Positions 44,383 through 54,291 of a DNA stretch of 64,000 bases are shown in pieces (position 1 is the first letter of the stretch; each line of letters begins with the position of its first letter). The translations under genes were made by a program, and so were the position numbers. The notes under the pieces are model-generated. The model did not search any database and was not told the origin of the DNA. It saw only the letters and a list, made by a program, of their open reading frames with translations. Origin of the DNA: an uncultured Clostridium sp. (GTDB lineage Bacteria > Bacillota > Clostridia > TANB77 > CAG-508); contig USFR01000008.1 in NCBI GenBank assembly GCA_900553945.1, positions 1-64,000 of the forward strand. Direction: 5' to 3'.

Positions 44383-44943
44383 ATGGATATATTAGTTTTA
44401 AAAGAAAAATTGCTAAATAAAAAAAATATTATACTTATAGTTATCTTATTAATTATGATAATTGTAGCTATTTCTTTATTTTTTATTTTAAATAAGACTA
44501 AAAAGGAAAAACTAAAACCAATTAGTTTTTCAAGTAGTGATGGTTCTGTATCTATTACGGCTCCTTCAGAATATGAATTTTCTGTAATTGATGATGCTTC
44601 TTATTTATTACTACTAAAATCACAGATTACAGGTTCAAGTATCTATGTTTCAGAAACGTCAACTACAAATATTAGAGATATTTCTAAATTTATTGAATAT
44701 GATAAAAATGATTATATTTCTAAATTTCCTAACATTAGCCAAGTTTCTGACGTAAACGAATTAACTATTCAAGGATTGCAAGCATACAACTATAATTTTT
44801 ATTATAAAAAAAATATGTATGTTGATGTTTATTGGATTTTAAAAGATTCAAAATTTATTATTGTTGATTTTAATATTAATAAAGATAAAATTGATTTATC
44901 ATCACATGTTGCTGAAATTTTAAATTCTTTAAAATTAAATTAG
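44383..44943 (+). CDS. single-pass membrane protein, PsbP-like by shape
   Basis: Not firmly recognised. 186 residues from ATG 44383 (GAGGAG upstream; the TTG at 44371 overlaps that site). One membrane segment near the start (NIILIVILLIMIIVAISLFF), then an extracytoplasmic beta-rich domain (SVSITAPSEYEFSVID, ISKFIEYDKNDYISKFPN, GLQAYNYNFYYKKNMY). The pattern is like PsbP-type small lipoproteins, but no lipobox cysteine is present. It overlaps operon-style with the next gene (9 nt gap). Confidence 0.65.
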   Translation: MDILVLKEKLLNKKNIILIVILLIMIIVAISLFFILNKTKKEKLKPISFSSSDGSVSITAPSEYEFSVIDDASYLLLLKSQITGSSIYVSETSTTNIRDISKFIEYDKNDYISKFPNISQVSDVNELTIQGLQAYNYNFYYKKNMYVDVYWILKDSKFIIVDFNINKDKIDLSSHVAEILNSLKLN

Positions 44944-44952
44944 GAGGTTTAT

Positions 44953-45453
44953 ATGTTAACATCTTTTTTTATGACTTTAAAAGGCATTCCTTTTATTGCT
45001 AAATGTTTAATAACTGTTTTTGTAGGTATGATGCCAATTATTGAAATTAGAGGTGCTATTCCTTTAGGATATGTAATGGGATTGAATTATTGGGTTGCTT
45101 ATTTATGCAGTTTCATTGGAAATATTATTCCAATATTCTTTATTGTAAAATATATTAGACCATTATTTGATTTCTTTGGTAGATGGAAATTCTTTAAGAA
45201 AATTATAGATTGGGCTACTAATAAGGCTACTAAAAAGATTCAAGAAAATACTAAGCTTCAATCAGCTGTTGCTTTTGGATTGTTCATTTTTGTTGCAATT
45301 CCTATTCCTACAACTGGTGCTTGGGTTGGTTCTCTTATTGCTAATTTCTTGGATATTCCTTTGAAGAAAGCTTTTGTGCCTTTGGCTTTAGGGGTTGCAG
45401 TGGCTGGGTTTATTGTGTTGTGTGCTACGGGGGCTGTTGCTGCTGTTGTCTAG
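44953..45453 (+). CDS. putative small multidrug export protein (COG2426 family)
   Basis: Polytopic membrane protein of 166 residues. The conserved N-terminal block MMPIIEIRGAIPLGYVMGL and the PIPTTGAWVGSLIA motif are typical of the small multidrug export family, whose true substrate is unknown. Four to five hydrophobic segments. Second gene of a two-gene operon. Confidence 0.85.
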   Translation: MLTSFFMTLKGIPFIAKCLITVFVGMMPIIEIRGAIPLGYVMGLNYWVAYLCSFIGNIIPIFFIVKYIRPLFDFFGRWKFFKKIIDWATNKATKKIQENTKLQSAVAFGLFIFVAIPIPTTGAWVGSLIANFLDIPLKKAFVPLALGVAVAGFIVLCATGAVAAVV

Positions 45454-45597
45454 AATTTTTATATAAATAATATTTTTATAGTATATAATAGAAAACAATA
45501 AGAAACTTTAAATTTCACAACTCAAAGTGAAAATAAAGCATTAAATTATATTTTATTTTCTAAGGAATTTTGCATAACTTTCCTGTTATAGAAAAAA

Positions 45598-45644
45598 TCT
45601 CAAATTCTATAGTACATAAATGTACATTGAATTTGAGATTTTTT
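45598..45644 (+). terminator. terminator of the COG2426 operon
   Basis: Long stem ATCTCAAATTC..GTACAT with ATGTAC..GAATTTGAGAT, followed by seven T. It lies 145 nt past the stop; nothing else is seen in 45454-45597. Confidence 0.85.
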
Positions 45645-45686
45645 TAATATGCACATATATCAAATTTGCATACAATAAAATTTCAT

Positions 45687-46832
45687 CTACTGATTCTGTG
45701 ACTTAACTAATTCTACTTTTCTCTTTTCTCTTATTTCTATGAAATCTACTATTAGTAATTTTAGGATTGCAATAACTGGTACTGATAAGAACATTCCGAT
45801 TACTCCGAAAAATTCTCCGCCTATTGTTACTGCAAATATTACTAGTATTGGACTTATTTTAAGTCCGTCTCCTAATATTTTAGGGTTTATTATGTTTGCA
45901 TCTATTTGTTGTAATATAATAACTGTTACTGCCATTATTAATGCTTGTTGAACTCCTCCTGTAAATACAGTTATCAGAACTGCTACGGCTATAGCAATTA
46001 TAGCTCCAAAGTATGGAATGATATTGAACAATCCAATAAAGAATCCTAGCAATATTGAATATTTCACCCCTATAATTGTAAGAGCTATCGATACCAATAT
46101 TCCAATTATTATTGCGTCTATGATTTGGCAATAGATAAAATCTAATAGAATTTTATTTGATGTTGTAAAATATTTGCTTAATCTTGTATATGCTTGTTCA
46201 TCAAACATAGATTTTCCTAGTTTTTTCAAAAATTCTTTAATATCTTTTCTTTGCAATAAAATATATATTGAAATTACTATAGTAACAAAAATGTTAAATA
46301 CTGCTCCAAATACTCCTATTACTGTGTTTATATATCCTAAAATTCTGTCTGTGCTTAAATATGCTCCTATATCAAATGATTGTACTTTACTTATTGCTTC
46401 TTCAATATTTACTTTTTTCAATATTGAATTTTCGTTTGTATTTGATACATAATTTTTGGCATCTTCTATGTAATTTGGAAAATTATTAATAAGTTCTCGA
46501 ATGCTTTCTTTTACTGGTGGCATAACACAATTTATTAATAAAATTACCAATAGAATTGCTATTATATAAATTGCAAATATACTTATTGGTCTTGCTACTT
46601 TCTCTAGCTTTTTATTCTTATTTAATAATCTTTCCAAAAATGTAACTGGTCTATAAAATAAATATGCAACTATTACTCCCATTATAAATGGCATTATAAC
46701 TGATACTACTCTTTGAGCAAAACTCCATAGTGCTCCAAAATCACTTACAAATTTGTAAACAAATATTAGTGCCATTCCTAATGTGAAATAGTATAACCAT
46801 TTGCTTATACCTTTTCCTCTTCTTATTCTCAT
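45687..46832 (-). CDS. AI-2E family transporter
   Basis: Membrane protein of the AI-2E/UPF0118 family, members of which export autoinducer-2 or act as Na+/H+ antiporters. 381 residues with the usual pattern: two N-terminal segments, a large soluble loop, and a C-terminal cluster (LLGFFIGLFNIIPYFGAIIA; INPKILGDGLKISPILVIFAV; GVIGMFLSVPVIAIL). Ribosome binding site AAAGGAAG. Function of this member is not known. Confidence 0.92.
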   Translation of the reverse strand: MRIRRGKGISKWLYYFTLGMALIFVYKFVSDFGALWSFAQRVVSVIMPFIMGVIVAYLFYRPVTFLERLLNKNKKLEKVARPISIFAIYIIAILLVILLINCVMPPVKESIRELINNFPNYIEDAKNYVSNTNENSILKKVNIEEAISKVQSFDIGAYLSTDRILGYINTVIGVFGAVFNIFVTIVISIYILLQRKDIKEFLKKLGKSMFDEQAYTRLSKYFTTSNKILLDFIYCQIIDAIIIGILVSIALTIIGVKYSILLGFFIGLFNIIPYFGAIIAIAVAVLITVFTGGVQQALIMAVTVIILQQIDANIINPKILGDGLKISPILVIFAVTIGGEFFGVIGMFLSVPVIAILKLLIVDFIEIREKRKVELVKSQNQ

Positions 46833-46880
46833 TTTTACTTCCTTTCATTTTTTAGTTATGCTAGTATATCACTTTTGGGC

Positions 46881-47255
46881 CTATTTTTCAATGCTTCTAG
46901 GAATGTAGTTTATCTGCCAGCTTTCTTTTTCAATATATATTTCTATTGCATCAAATTGTATTTCCATATCTCTTATTTTATTTATATATATATAATATTC
47001 TGCTGTTTTCCAAATATGTTCTTGCTTTTGTTTATTTATTGCAAGTCTTGCTTCTATGAAATGGCTAGTTCGTGTTTTTACTTCAACAAAGTGAAGTGTG
47101 TTGCCTCTTCTTGCTATGATATCTATTTCTCCAAGCTTGCTTCTAAAATTACATTTTAAAATTTGATATTTATTAATTTCTAAATAAATCTTTGCTATTC
47201 TTTCTCCTAAATCTCCTAGTTTTTTGTTATTCAATAATTCTGTATCCTTTCCCAT
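46881..47255 (-). CDS. YraN family protein (UPF0102)
   Basis: Small protein with a restriction-endonuclease-like fold: LGERIAKIYLEINKYQILKCNFR, then the metal-site pattern GEIDIIARRGNTLHFVEVKTR (E, D, ExK). 124 residues. Its N-terminus overlaps the end of dprA; a TTG at 47234 that overlaps the dprA stop is an alternative start, with AAAGGA upstream. In many bacteria yraN lies next to comM/dprA, as here. Confidence 0.88.
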   Translation of the reverse strand: MGKDTELLNNKKLGDLGERIAKIYLEINKYQILKCNFRSKLGEIDIIARRGNTLHFVEVKTRTSHFIEARLAINKQKQEHIWKTAEYYIYINKIRDMEIQFDAIEIYIEKESWQINYIPRSIEK

Positions 47256-48069
47256 ATTCTTGTGTTATTATTTCTTCTAATTCTAATATTGTGAGTTCTT
47301 GATTTATTTCTGATATGCTTTTGTTTAGTTTTATTGCTAATTCTTCTTTGGTTAGAATTTCTTTTGAAAGTAGTTTTAAAATTTCATTATCATATTTTTT
47401 CTTGTTTTCTTTTTCTATAAATTCTATGTTTTGATTTTCGTAGTATTTTATTATGTCTTGAGCTTTTGTAACTAATATTCCACCTTTTTTTATTATACTA
47501 TTTGGTCCTGTTCCATATGAATTACTTATGCTGTGTGGCAGGCAAAACACTGGTTTCTTTTGTTTTATTCCGTATTCTGCTGTTATTGTTGTTCCGCTTC
47601 TATGCTTTCCCTCTATCATTAATATTCCATCTGATAGTGCGCTTACTATTCTGTTTCGTTTTGGAAAGTGTAATGAATCTGGTTCTGTTTCTGGTGGATA
47701 TTCGCTAATTATTGCTCCTCCGCTTTTTATTATTTTTTCATATAGTGGTTTATTTTCTTTTGGGTATACATGATTAAATCCGCTTCCTAATACTGCAATT
47801 GTTATTCCTCCATTATTAATACATGTTTGATGTGCTATACTGTCTATTCCTTTTGCTAGACCACTGATTATATTTATATTCTTTTTACAAAATTGTTTTA
47901 CGAATTCTTCGGTTATGTGTTCCCCTTCTCTTGATGAATTTCTAGAACCTACTACTGCAATTCCAAAGTTGTTTAGTATTTTTTCATTTCCTTCTACATA
48001 GATTTCTGTTATTTTTAGTCTTTTTAATTTCTTTGGAAATAAAGAATCTTCTTTTCTTATTACTTTTAT
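47227..48069 (-). CDS. dprA: DNA-processing protein DprA, apparent AUA start
   Basis: Loads RecA on single-stranded DNA during natural transformation. The Rossmann-like core is complete: GIAVVGSRNSSREGEH, ISGLAKGIDSIAHQ, VLGSGFNHVYPKEN, FPKRNRIVSALSDGILMIEGKHRSGT, with a C-terminal winged helix. The open frame begins after a TAA at about 48094-48096 and has no ATG, GTG or TTG until residue 151. An AAGGAG site at 48083-48078 is 8 nt from an ATA at 48069, exactly where the family's first strand (KVIRKEDSLFPKKL) begins. I take ATA as the start, giving 280 residues. No CGG is involved, so this is not another frameshift gene. Confidence 0.85.
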   Translation of the reverse strand: MKVIRKEDSLFPKKLKRLKITEIYVEGNEKILNNFGIAVVGSRNSSREGEHITEEFVKQFCKKNINIISGLAKGIDSIAHQTCINNGGITIAVLGSGFNHVYPKENKPLYEKIIKSGGAIISEYPPETEPDSLHFPKRNRIVSALSDGILMIEGKHRSGTTITAEYGIKQKKPVFCLPHSISNSYGTGPNSIIKKGGILVTKAQDIIKYYENQNIEFIEKENKKKYDNEILKLLSKEILTKEELAIKLNKSISEINQELTILELEEIITQEYGKGYRIIE

Positions 48070-48185
48070 TCTATCTTCTCCTTGTATAAAATATATTTAG
48101 GTTTTTAAAGGTTACCCATAAACCTTTATAATAATTAACTCATGGTACGTTTTTATGTTAACTTTACATTTTTTACTTTTTCTTT

Positions 48186-49712
48186 TTAAAAATATTTTTT
48201 ATCTAAGCTTCTGTATTGAATCGCTTCTGCAATGTCCTGTTTAGAAATATTCTCTCTTCCTTCTAAGTCTGCTATCGTTCGTGATACTTTTAATATTCTA
48301 TTATATGCTCTCGAACTTAAATTTAATTTTTTAAATGCTATTTCTAATAACTTTTTGCTGTCTTCGTCTACTTGGCAATATTTTTCTATTAATTTTGGAC
48401 TTAGTTCTGCATTTGAAAATATATTATATTGTCTATATCTTTCTTCTTGAATTTTTCTTGCTTTATTTACTCTTTCTTTTATTTCATTTGAGCTTTCTTC
48501 TTTTGAAATATTCATCATCTTGGAGTAGTCTACACTTTGAACCTCAACTTGTATATCTATTCTGTCTAGTAATGGTCCGCTTATTTTATGAAGATATCTA
48601 TTTATATCGTTTGATGAGCATGTACATTCTTTTTCGTTCGAGCCATAATAGCCACATGGACATGGATTCATGCTTGCTATTAGCATAAAATTTGCTGGGT
48701 ATTCGCAGTTTTTGTTTGCTCTTGATATAAGTACTTGTCTATCTTCTAATGGTAATCTTAATACTTCCAGTGAACTTTTATTAAATTCTGGGAGCTCATC
48801 TAAAAACAATATTCCTCTATGTGCTAAACTTATTTCTCCTGGTTTTGCTTCTTTTCCCCCTCCTATTAGTGCTACTTTTGATGCAGTATGGTGTGGATTT
48901 CTAAATGGTCTTTCTACTATTAATTTATTTTCTTTTGTCATTCCTGCTATACTGTGTATTTTAGTTACTTCTAATGCTTCTTCAAAGTTCATGTCTGGCA
49001 AAATTGTTGTTATTCTTCTTGCCAACATCGTTTTTCCTGAGCCCGGACTTCCTATTAATAAACAATTATGCCCTCCTGCTGCAGAAATTTCTAATGCTCT
49101 TTTTGCTTCTCTTTGGCCTTTAACTTCAGAATAATCTATATTATTTTGTTTATTTCTGTTTAATATTTCTTCTAAATTTGTTTCTGTTTTTGGTATTTTT
49201 ATTGTTCCGTTTAAAAAATCTACCGCTTCTTTTAATGTACTAATTCCATATATTTCAATATGTTTCACAATTGATGCTTCTAATGCACATTCCTTGGGTA
49301 ATATTACTTTGGTTATTCCTATTTTTTTCAATTCAATACACATTGGCAAAATTCCTGATATAGAATTTATTTTTCCGTCTAAGGATAATTCTCCAATAAA
49401 TGCATAACTTTCGATTTCTTTGTTTTGTATGTATTCTAAATTATTTAGTATTCCTATTGCAATCGCTAAATCAAATGCAGAACCTTCTTTTTTTATTTCT
49501 GCAGGTGCTAAATTTATAAGTATTCTTTTGCTTCTAAGGTCGTATCCGCTATTTTTTATTGCTGTTTTTACTCTTTCTTTTGCTTCTCTTACGCTTGTAT
49601 CTGGAAGTCCAACAATTTCCCAGGTTGGCATACTATTGCTTACATCTACTTGTACTTCTACTTTATAACCATTTATTCCTATTAATGATATGCTATTTAT
49701 TATTGTTAAAAT
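48186..49712 (-). CDS. comM: Mg-chelatase-like AAA+ helicase ComM, apparent AUU start
   Basis: AAA+ protein that helps branch migration of incoming DNA during transformation. Domain order: N-terminal ChlI-like domain (SLIGINGYKVEVQVDVSN, PTWEIVGLPDTSVREAKERV), ATPase with Walker A (CLLIGSPGSGKTMLARR) and Walker B (GILFLDELPEF), zinc cysteines (CPCGYYG, CTCSS), and C-terminal helical lid (LNLSSRAYNRILKVSRTIADL). The first ATG is at 49631 and would remove 27 conserved residues. The complete N-terminus begins at ATT 49712, with AAAGGAG 7 nt upstream. This gives 508 residues, the family norm. Confidence 0.93.
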   Translation of the reverse strand: MLTIINSISLIGINGYKVEVQVDVSNSMPTWEIVGLPDTSVREAKERVKTAIKNSGYDLRSKRILINLAPAEIKKEGSAFDLAIAIGILNNLEYIQNKEIESYAFIGELSLDGKINSISGILPMCIELKKIGITKVILPKECALEASIVKHIEIYGISTLKEAVDFLNGTIKIPKTETNLEEILNRNKQNNIDYSEVKGQREAKRALEISAAGGHNCLLIGSPGSGKTMLARRITTILPDMNFEEALEVTKIHSIAGMTKENKLIVERPFRNPHHTASKVALIGGGKEAKPGEISLAHRGILFLDELPEFNKSSLEVLRLPLEDRQVLISRANKNCEYPANFMLIASMNPCPCGYYGSNEKECTCSSNDINRYLHKISGPLLDRIDIQVEVQSVDYSKMMNISKEESSNEIKERVNKARKIQEERYRQYNIFSNAELSPKLIEKYCQVDEDSKKLLEIAFKKLNLSSRAYNRILKVSRTIADLEGRENISKQDIAEAIQYRSLDKKYF

Positions 49713-49751
49713 TTTATTTCTCCTTTCTTGTCTTTTTTTGTCGATTGCATA

Positions 49752-49783
49752 AAAAGAAAAGGACCATTGTTTGGCCCTTTCTT
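49752..49783 (-). terminator. terminator of the first adhesin gene, just before comM
   Basis: Stem AAGAAAGGG.CCA with TGG.CCTTTTCTT (minus-strand sense), followed by T-rich sequence. It lies between the adhesin-1 stop and comM. The AT-rich stretch 49784-49917 holds nothing else. Confidence 0.65.
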
Positions 49784-49917
49784 ATCTATTTATTCACTTT
49801 TTTATGAATTTACAAACTTAGTTTAAAATTTATAACTATTTTTTTATTAACAAATATATATTTGTTTCCCCTAAAAAATCTTTTTTAGTTTTACTTTTTA
49901 AATTATTTCATAAATCT

Positions 49918-52900
49918 CTATAAAACATATTTCTTTATAGCATAACATCCTGTTGCTAATATTGTCATTATTGTTATTGTTAATACTATATATGTTGGTG
50001 CAGAACCTGTTGTAATTGATAAAATAACTGGTGCTATATCTTGATCATCTTCACCGTCTATATTGTTATCTGGTGTTGAGTCTATATCTGGTGTGTTATA
50101 TTCATTTTGATCTTTACTAATTTCTGCAGTGTTAATTTTTAATCCTAAATTGTTTTCATTTCTTTTCCATCTTAATGCTATTTGTACTGTTGCACTTTCC
50201 CCTGGTTTTAATAGTGTATTAGCTAATGCATCTGTTGTTACTATTCCGTCTTCTAAGATCTTCCATTGTGGGTTATCTTCTGCATAGAATTCTAATCCTT
50301 CTGGAATTCTGTCTTTTACTTCTTTAGCATATCCTTCAATTTCACCTTCGTTTGTAACTTTTATTGTATATATAAATGTTACTGTTGTTTGATTAAATTT
50401 CTTTCTGTTAATTTCAACTTTTACTGCTGGCTCTGGGTTTTCTTCACCTGTATGTCCTGTTTCAGTTTCTTGAACTACACCGTTTTCATTTACTATTACT
50501 TTTGTTACATATTTTAATAATGATAGGTCGAAATATTTTAATTCTACTTCTTCATCATCTTGATCATCTTCATCTGGATTGTCGTTATCTGGTGTTGAGT
50601 CTATATCATCCCCATTGTCTGCTGTTATTTCAGCTATGTTTTTGATTTTTCTATCTGATACTTTCATCTTAGATTGATCTATTTTAAATGCAACTTGTAC
50701 ATCTCTGTAATCTGGGTTTGAATCTGTAATTCCTAATGCTTTATCAAAAGGTTTTAATTGATTATCTTCATTTCTTTCTTTTGATTTTGCTTCTGATAAA
50801 TAATCAGTTCTTACATATTTTGCTTCATCAACATTTGTTGTTTCTTTTCCATCAGCATCATATAATTTCCATCCATATTTTTGGTTTATTTCGTTATCTG
50901 GTAAGAATACTAAACCGTCTGGAATGTTATCTTTTACTTCTTCAACATATGCTGATAATGTTCCTTCGTTGTATACTCTTATAGTATACACTATTGTGCT
51001 TTGATTTACAACTGTTAGCGGTTCATCTGTATGATTATATGTTATTTTTCCGTCTTTATCTACTGATACTAATGGAACTCTTGAAGTTATATCTTTATCA
51101 TTTAATTTTGTAATAAATTTTTGTAGTGCTAAATCGTATACTGCTGGGATAATGTTATCATAATCTTGATCATCTTCACCGTCTTTATTGTTGTCTGGTG
51201 TTGAATCTATATCATCACCATCGTCTGTTTTTATTTCTGCAACGTTTGTTATAACTTTTGCTTCTTTGCTTACTACTTTAAATTCTATTTTTACTTCTTG
51301 ATAACTGATTTCTCCAGTTTCTTTATTGAATGCTTTTATTTGTTTATCTGGATTTACGGCTTTTGATAAATAATCTGTAACTACTTTTCCGTCTACAACT
51401 TTCCATCTGTATGTCTTATTTATCTCGCTGTTTTCCACATATTCTAAACCTTCTGGGATATTATCTTTTACTTCTTCTGCGTATGCATCTTGTTCGCCTT
51501 CATTGTAAACTCTTATTGTATATACAACCGAATTTCCTGTTGCTACTTTTACAACTGATTTATCCATTGTATATTCAGCATCTTTTTCTCCAGCTTTTAA
51601 TGGCGCTGTATTAACTTTTTGTAATCTTGATGGTTGTATTTCTGTTCCTTGAACTGCTGATAAAAATTTCTTTAATGCTAAATCATATTTTTTATTTACT
51701 AATATTAATTTTTCAAAATCATCATCGTCTTGGATATTACTGTTGTCTGGATAGTTGTTTATGTCTATTTCTGTTGGTTGAGAGTCTCTATCTTTTATAT
51801 CAGTATTTCCGGTTTTATCACTGTGTTGTGTAACTGCTGCTATGTTTTTGATTGTTTCTGATGAAACTTCATCTGCTACTACAACGCAAGCTACTTGAAC
51901 TACTTTACTTGATGGTTCTTTTTTTGTTTTATTAAATGCTTCTATTAAATTTTCTGTGCTTCCTTCTTCATATTTTAGTTTGTTTGTTTTTATTGTTGCT
52001 TTTCCTGTTACAACATCTACATCGTCTAATGAAGTAATTCCTTGGAAGTCAGATAAAGATAAGTTTTTGCTTGCATTTTCAATTGTATTTAATTTTATAA
52101 TTTTGTTTTCTGTTGATGTTACTTTCCAGTTGTTTGCATAGTTTGTTTTGTGGTTCATTAAGAATCCTAATCCTTCTGGAATGTAGTCTGTTATTTCATT
52201 TGCGTATGCATCTACGTCACCTTCGTTGTATACTCTTATTGAGTATATAACTATATCACCTTTTTTAACTTGTACTGGAACTTTTGAATGTTTGTATATA
52301 GCTGTTGTTGATGTTCCATTTACTAAACCTGTTACATCTACTTGTGGTTCTCTGTTTTGGTTTTCTCCATTTACTGTTGATATGTATTTTCTTAATGCTA
52401 AATCAACTTCTGGATTTTCAACTGTTACTTTTTCAAAGTCATCGTCATCTTCTTGTCCTCTATAGAAGTAATCTTTGTCTGTTAAATCATCTTTGTTTGA
52501 ATCTTTACCTTTATAATCTGGTAAATTAATTTTTGAGATTTCAATTGATCCTGGTTCTGAATCAATATCATCTATGTTATCTTCAACTATTTCAGCAACG
52601 TTTGTTAATATTCCTGATGTAACTGTTTCTTTTACTTTACATTCAACTTCTACTGTTACACTTGATAATTTGTTGTTTACACTGTCAAATGGATCTAATT
52701 CATAATCTTCTGTATATGCTGTAACTATGTATGATCCATCTTGTGAAGATATCCACCCGTATTTTTTGTTTATTTCACTGTTTTTAACGAATTCTAATCC
52801 TTCTGGTAAATAATCTTTTACTCTTGTTGCTTTACCTTTTTGATTTCCTTCATTGTATACTGTTATTTTGTATACTACTATATCTCCAGCTTTTAGTACT

Positions 52901-54132
52901 ACTGGATCTTTTTTATGTTTATAATTTATTTCTTTATCTTCTTTGTTATATGTTATTTGAGGAGTTCTATCTGTGATTTCTTTGTTTCCTACTTTTACAA
53001 TATATTTTCTTAATGCTAAGTCATATATTTTTTCTGGTTTTTCAATTATTGCTTCATCTTGGTCTTTTCCAGGAATTTTTTCTCTGTTTACTTCAAGTAA
53101 TGGTTGAGAATTTATTTCTCCATTTTCCCAAAGTGTTGTTGTTGTTTTATATGAAGCATATTCTAATTTTAATATTACTTTTGTTGCTGTTGTTTTTAAT
53201 GGGACTTTTACATAAAAATCTTTGTCAACTGTATTTTCTAATGTTGTTGACAATCTATTTCCATCTTTATCAACTAATTTGTAGTTTGTTAATTTTGTTC
53301 CTGATTGATCTTCTATTGAAACTGTATAATTTGTGTTTGTTCCAGATTTTATATGGAAAGGTCCAACTATATATCCATCATCAACTTCTGTTGATGTTTT
53401 TGTATTTTTTATTAATGATGGATTTGTTAATGATGCTTCGCCTGTTAGTTTATCACTTGTTAAGTAATTGTATATTTCTTGCATAAATGCAAATCTTGCT
53501 TGTCCTACATTTGATATTTGATACCAATCTGAGTCTGTCGGATTTTCTTTGTTTGCAAGCCAAATTGAAGCTCCTTGCCACTCTAGATTATTTGTATATT
53601 TCCATATTGCACATTGTTGAGCAAAGAATATATCATCTTCATTTATTGTTTTCTTTATGAAATCTAATGTTACAGGATTTGCATCTGTTGATGTTTTAGC
53701 AATTAAATCTGCAAATATTTTTGATAATATTTCATCTTTTTCTTCATCGCTCATGCTTGTTAAATACATATTCTGTGCAATTAATTCAATTTTATCTTTG
53801 TTCTTAATTGAACTTGTTAAGCTTCCTTTGTTTGTAAATGTGTCTTTATTTGAATCTTCATTTGGGAATTTTTTCGTATAATCTAAGCAATAGATATCTC
53901 TACTATAGTCTTTTGTAGAGTTTTTTGATTCATATACTCTATATGTTAATCTATTTTGGATTTTGTATCCCCATCCATTTTTATTTAGAAAACTAATTCC
54001 AAATTTAGCTGTGTCTCCAGTTTTGCTTGCTGTTTCTGTTGCAGCTATTAATACTTGTGAGAAACTTGGCATTGCAATTACCAATAAACAAAATATTGCA
54101 ATAACTTTGTTTAAAATATTTTTTCTTTCCAC
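49918..54132 (-). CDS. large thioester-domain surface adhesin with five DUF11 repeats
   Basis: Secreted, cell-surface protein of 1404 residues. Signal peptide at the start (NILNKVIAIFCLLVIAMPSF). The N-terminal thioester domain has its Cys in YCLDYTKKFP (about residue 82) and Gln in AQQCAIWKYT (about 174), the pair that forms an internal thioester in Gram-positive adhesins. Five DUF11-type beta domains begin near residues 369, 577, 817, 1000 and 1202, each opening with (Y/F/V)DL(A/S)L.K(Y/F) and containing VYTIRVYNEG-like strands; Asp-rich loops (DDIDSTPDN) join them. The C-terminus is SITTGSAPTY plus a membrane segment and KKYVL. GTG start 54132 lies 5 nt after AAGGAGG; the ATG at 54150 precedes that site. 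Paralogue of the next gene. Confidence 0.88.
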   Translation of the reverse strand: MERKNILNKVIAIFCLLVIAMPSFSQVLIAATETASKTGDTAKFGISFLNKNGWGYKIQNRLTYRVYESKNSTKDYSRDIYCLDYTKKFPNEDSNKDTFTNKGSLTSSIKNKDKIELIAQNMYLTSMSDEEKDEILSKIFADLIAKTSTDANPVTLDFIKKTINEDDIFFAQQCAIWKYTNNLEWQGASIWLANKENPTDSDWYQISNVGQARFAFMQEIYNYLTSDKLTGEASLTNPSLIKNTKTSTEVDDGYIVGPFHIKSGTNTNYTVSIEDQSGTKLTNYKLVDKDGNRLSTTLENTVDKDFYVKVPLKTTATKVILKLEYASYKTTTTLWENGEINSQPLLEVNREKIPGKDQDEAIIEKPEKIYDLALRKYIVKVGNKEITDRTPQITYNKEDKEINYKHKKDPVVLKAGDIVVYKITVYNEGNQKGKATRVKDYLPEGLEFVKNSEINKKYGWISSQDGSYIVTAYTEDYELDPFDSVNNKLSSVTVEVECKVKETVTSGILTNVAEIVEDNIDDIDSEPGSIEISKINLPDYKGKDSNKDDLTDKDYFYRGQEDDDDFEKVTVENPEVDLALRKYISTVNGENQNREPQVDVTGLVNGTSTTAIYKHSKVPVQVKKGDIVIYSIRVYNEGDVDAYANEITDYIPEGLGFLMNHKTNYANNWKVTSTENKIIKLNTIENASKNLSLSDFQGITSLDDVDVVTGKATIKTNKLKYEEGSTENLIEAFNKTKKEPSSKVVQVACVVVADEVSSETIKNIAAVTQHSDKTGNTDIKDRDSQPTEIDINNYPDNSNIQDDDDFEKLILVNKKYDLALKKFLSAVQGTEIQPSRLQKVNTAPLKAGEKDAEYTMDKSVVKVATGNSVVYTIRVYNEGEQDAYAEEVKDNIPEGLEYVENSEINKTYRWKVVDGKVVTDYLSKAVNPDKQIKAFNKETGEISYQEVKIEFKVVSKEAKVITNVAEIKTDDGDDIDSTPDNNKDGEDDQDYDNIIPAVYDLALQKFITKLNDKDITSRVPLVSVDKDGKITYNHTDEPLTVVNQSTIVYTIRVYNEGTLSAYVEEVKDNIPDGLVFLPDNEINQKYGWKLYDADGKETTNVDEAKYVRTDYLSEAKSKERNEDNQLKPFDKALGITDSNPDYRDVQVAFKIDQSKMKVSDRKIKNIAEITADNGDDIDSTPDNDNPDEDDQDDEEVELKYFDLSLLKYVTKVIVNENGVVQETETGHTGEENPEPAVKVEINRKKFNQTTVTFIYTIKVTNEGEIEGYAKEVKDRIPEGLEFYAEDNPQWKILEDGIVTTDALANTLLKPGESATVQIALRWKRNENNLGLKINTAEISKDQNEYNTPDIDSTPDNNIDGEDDQDIAPVILSITTGSAPTYIVLTITIMTILATGCYAIKKYVL

Positions 54133-54214
54133 AATATCCTCCTTAAACATCCTTTTTAATCATAATTTTATAGACTTCCCAGAATTATTGTATATTCTGG
54201 CACCGTACATTACA

Positions 54215-54243
54215 ATTATATTACATTCTAGTTACATTTGCAA
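54215..54243 (-). promoter_or_regulatory. promoter of the first adhesin gene
   Basis: Minus strand TTGCAA (54243-54238), 17 nt, TATAAT (54220-54215). Confidence 0.75.
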
Positions 54244-54291
54244 GTTTTTCGTGTAACATTTTCTGTGAAATTATTTATATTGCATCTAATC

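Noticed and set aside
47227..48069. dprA as a fifth frameshifted or truncated gene
   Set aside because: The full protein is in one frame; only a standard start codon is missing. No CGG is present in that frame.
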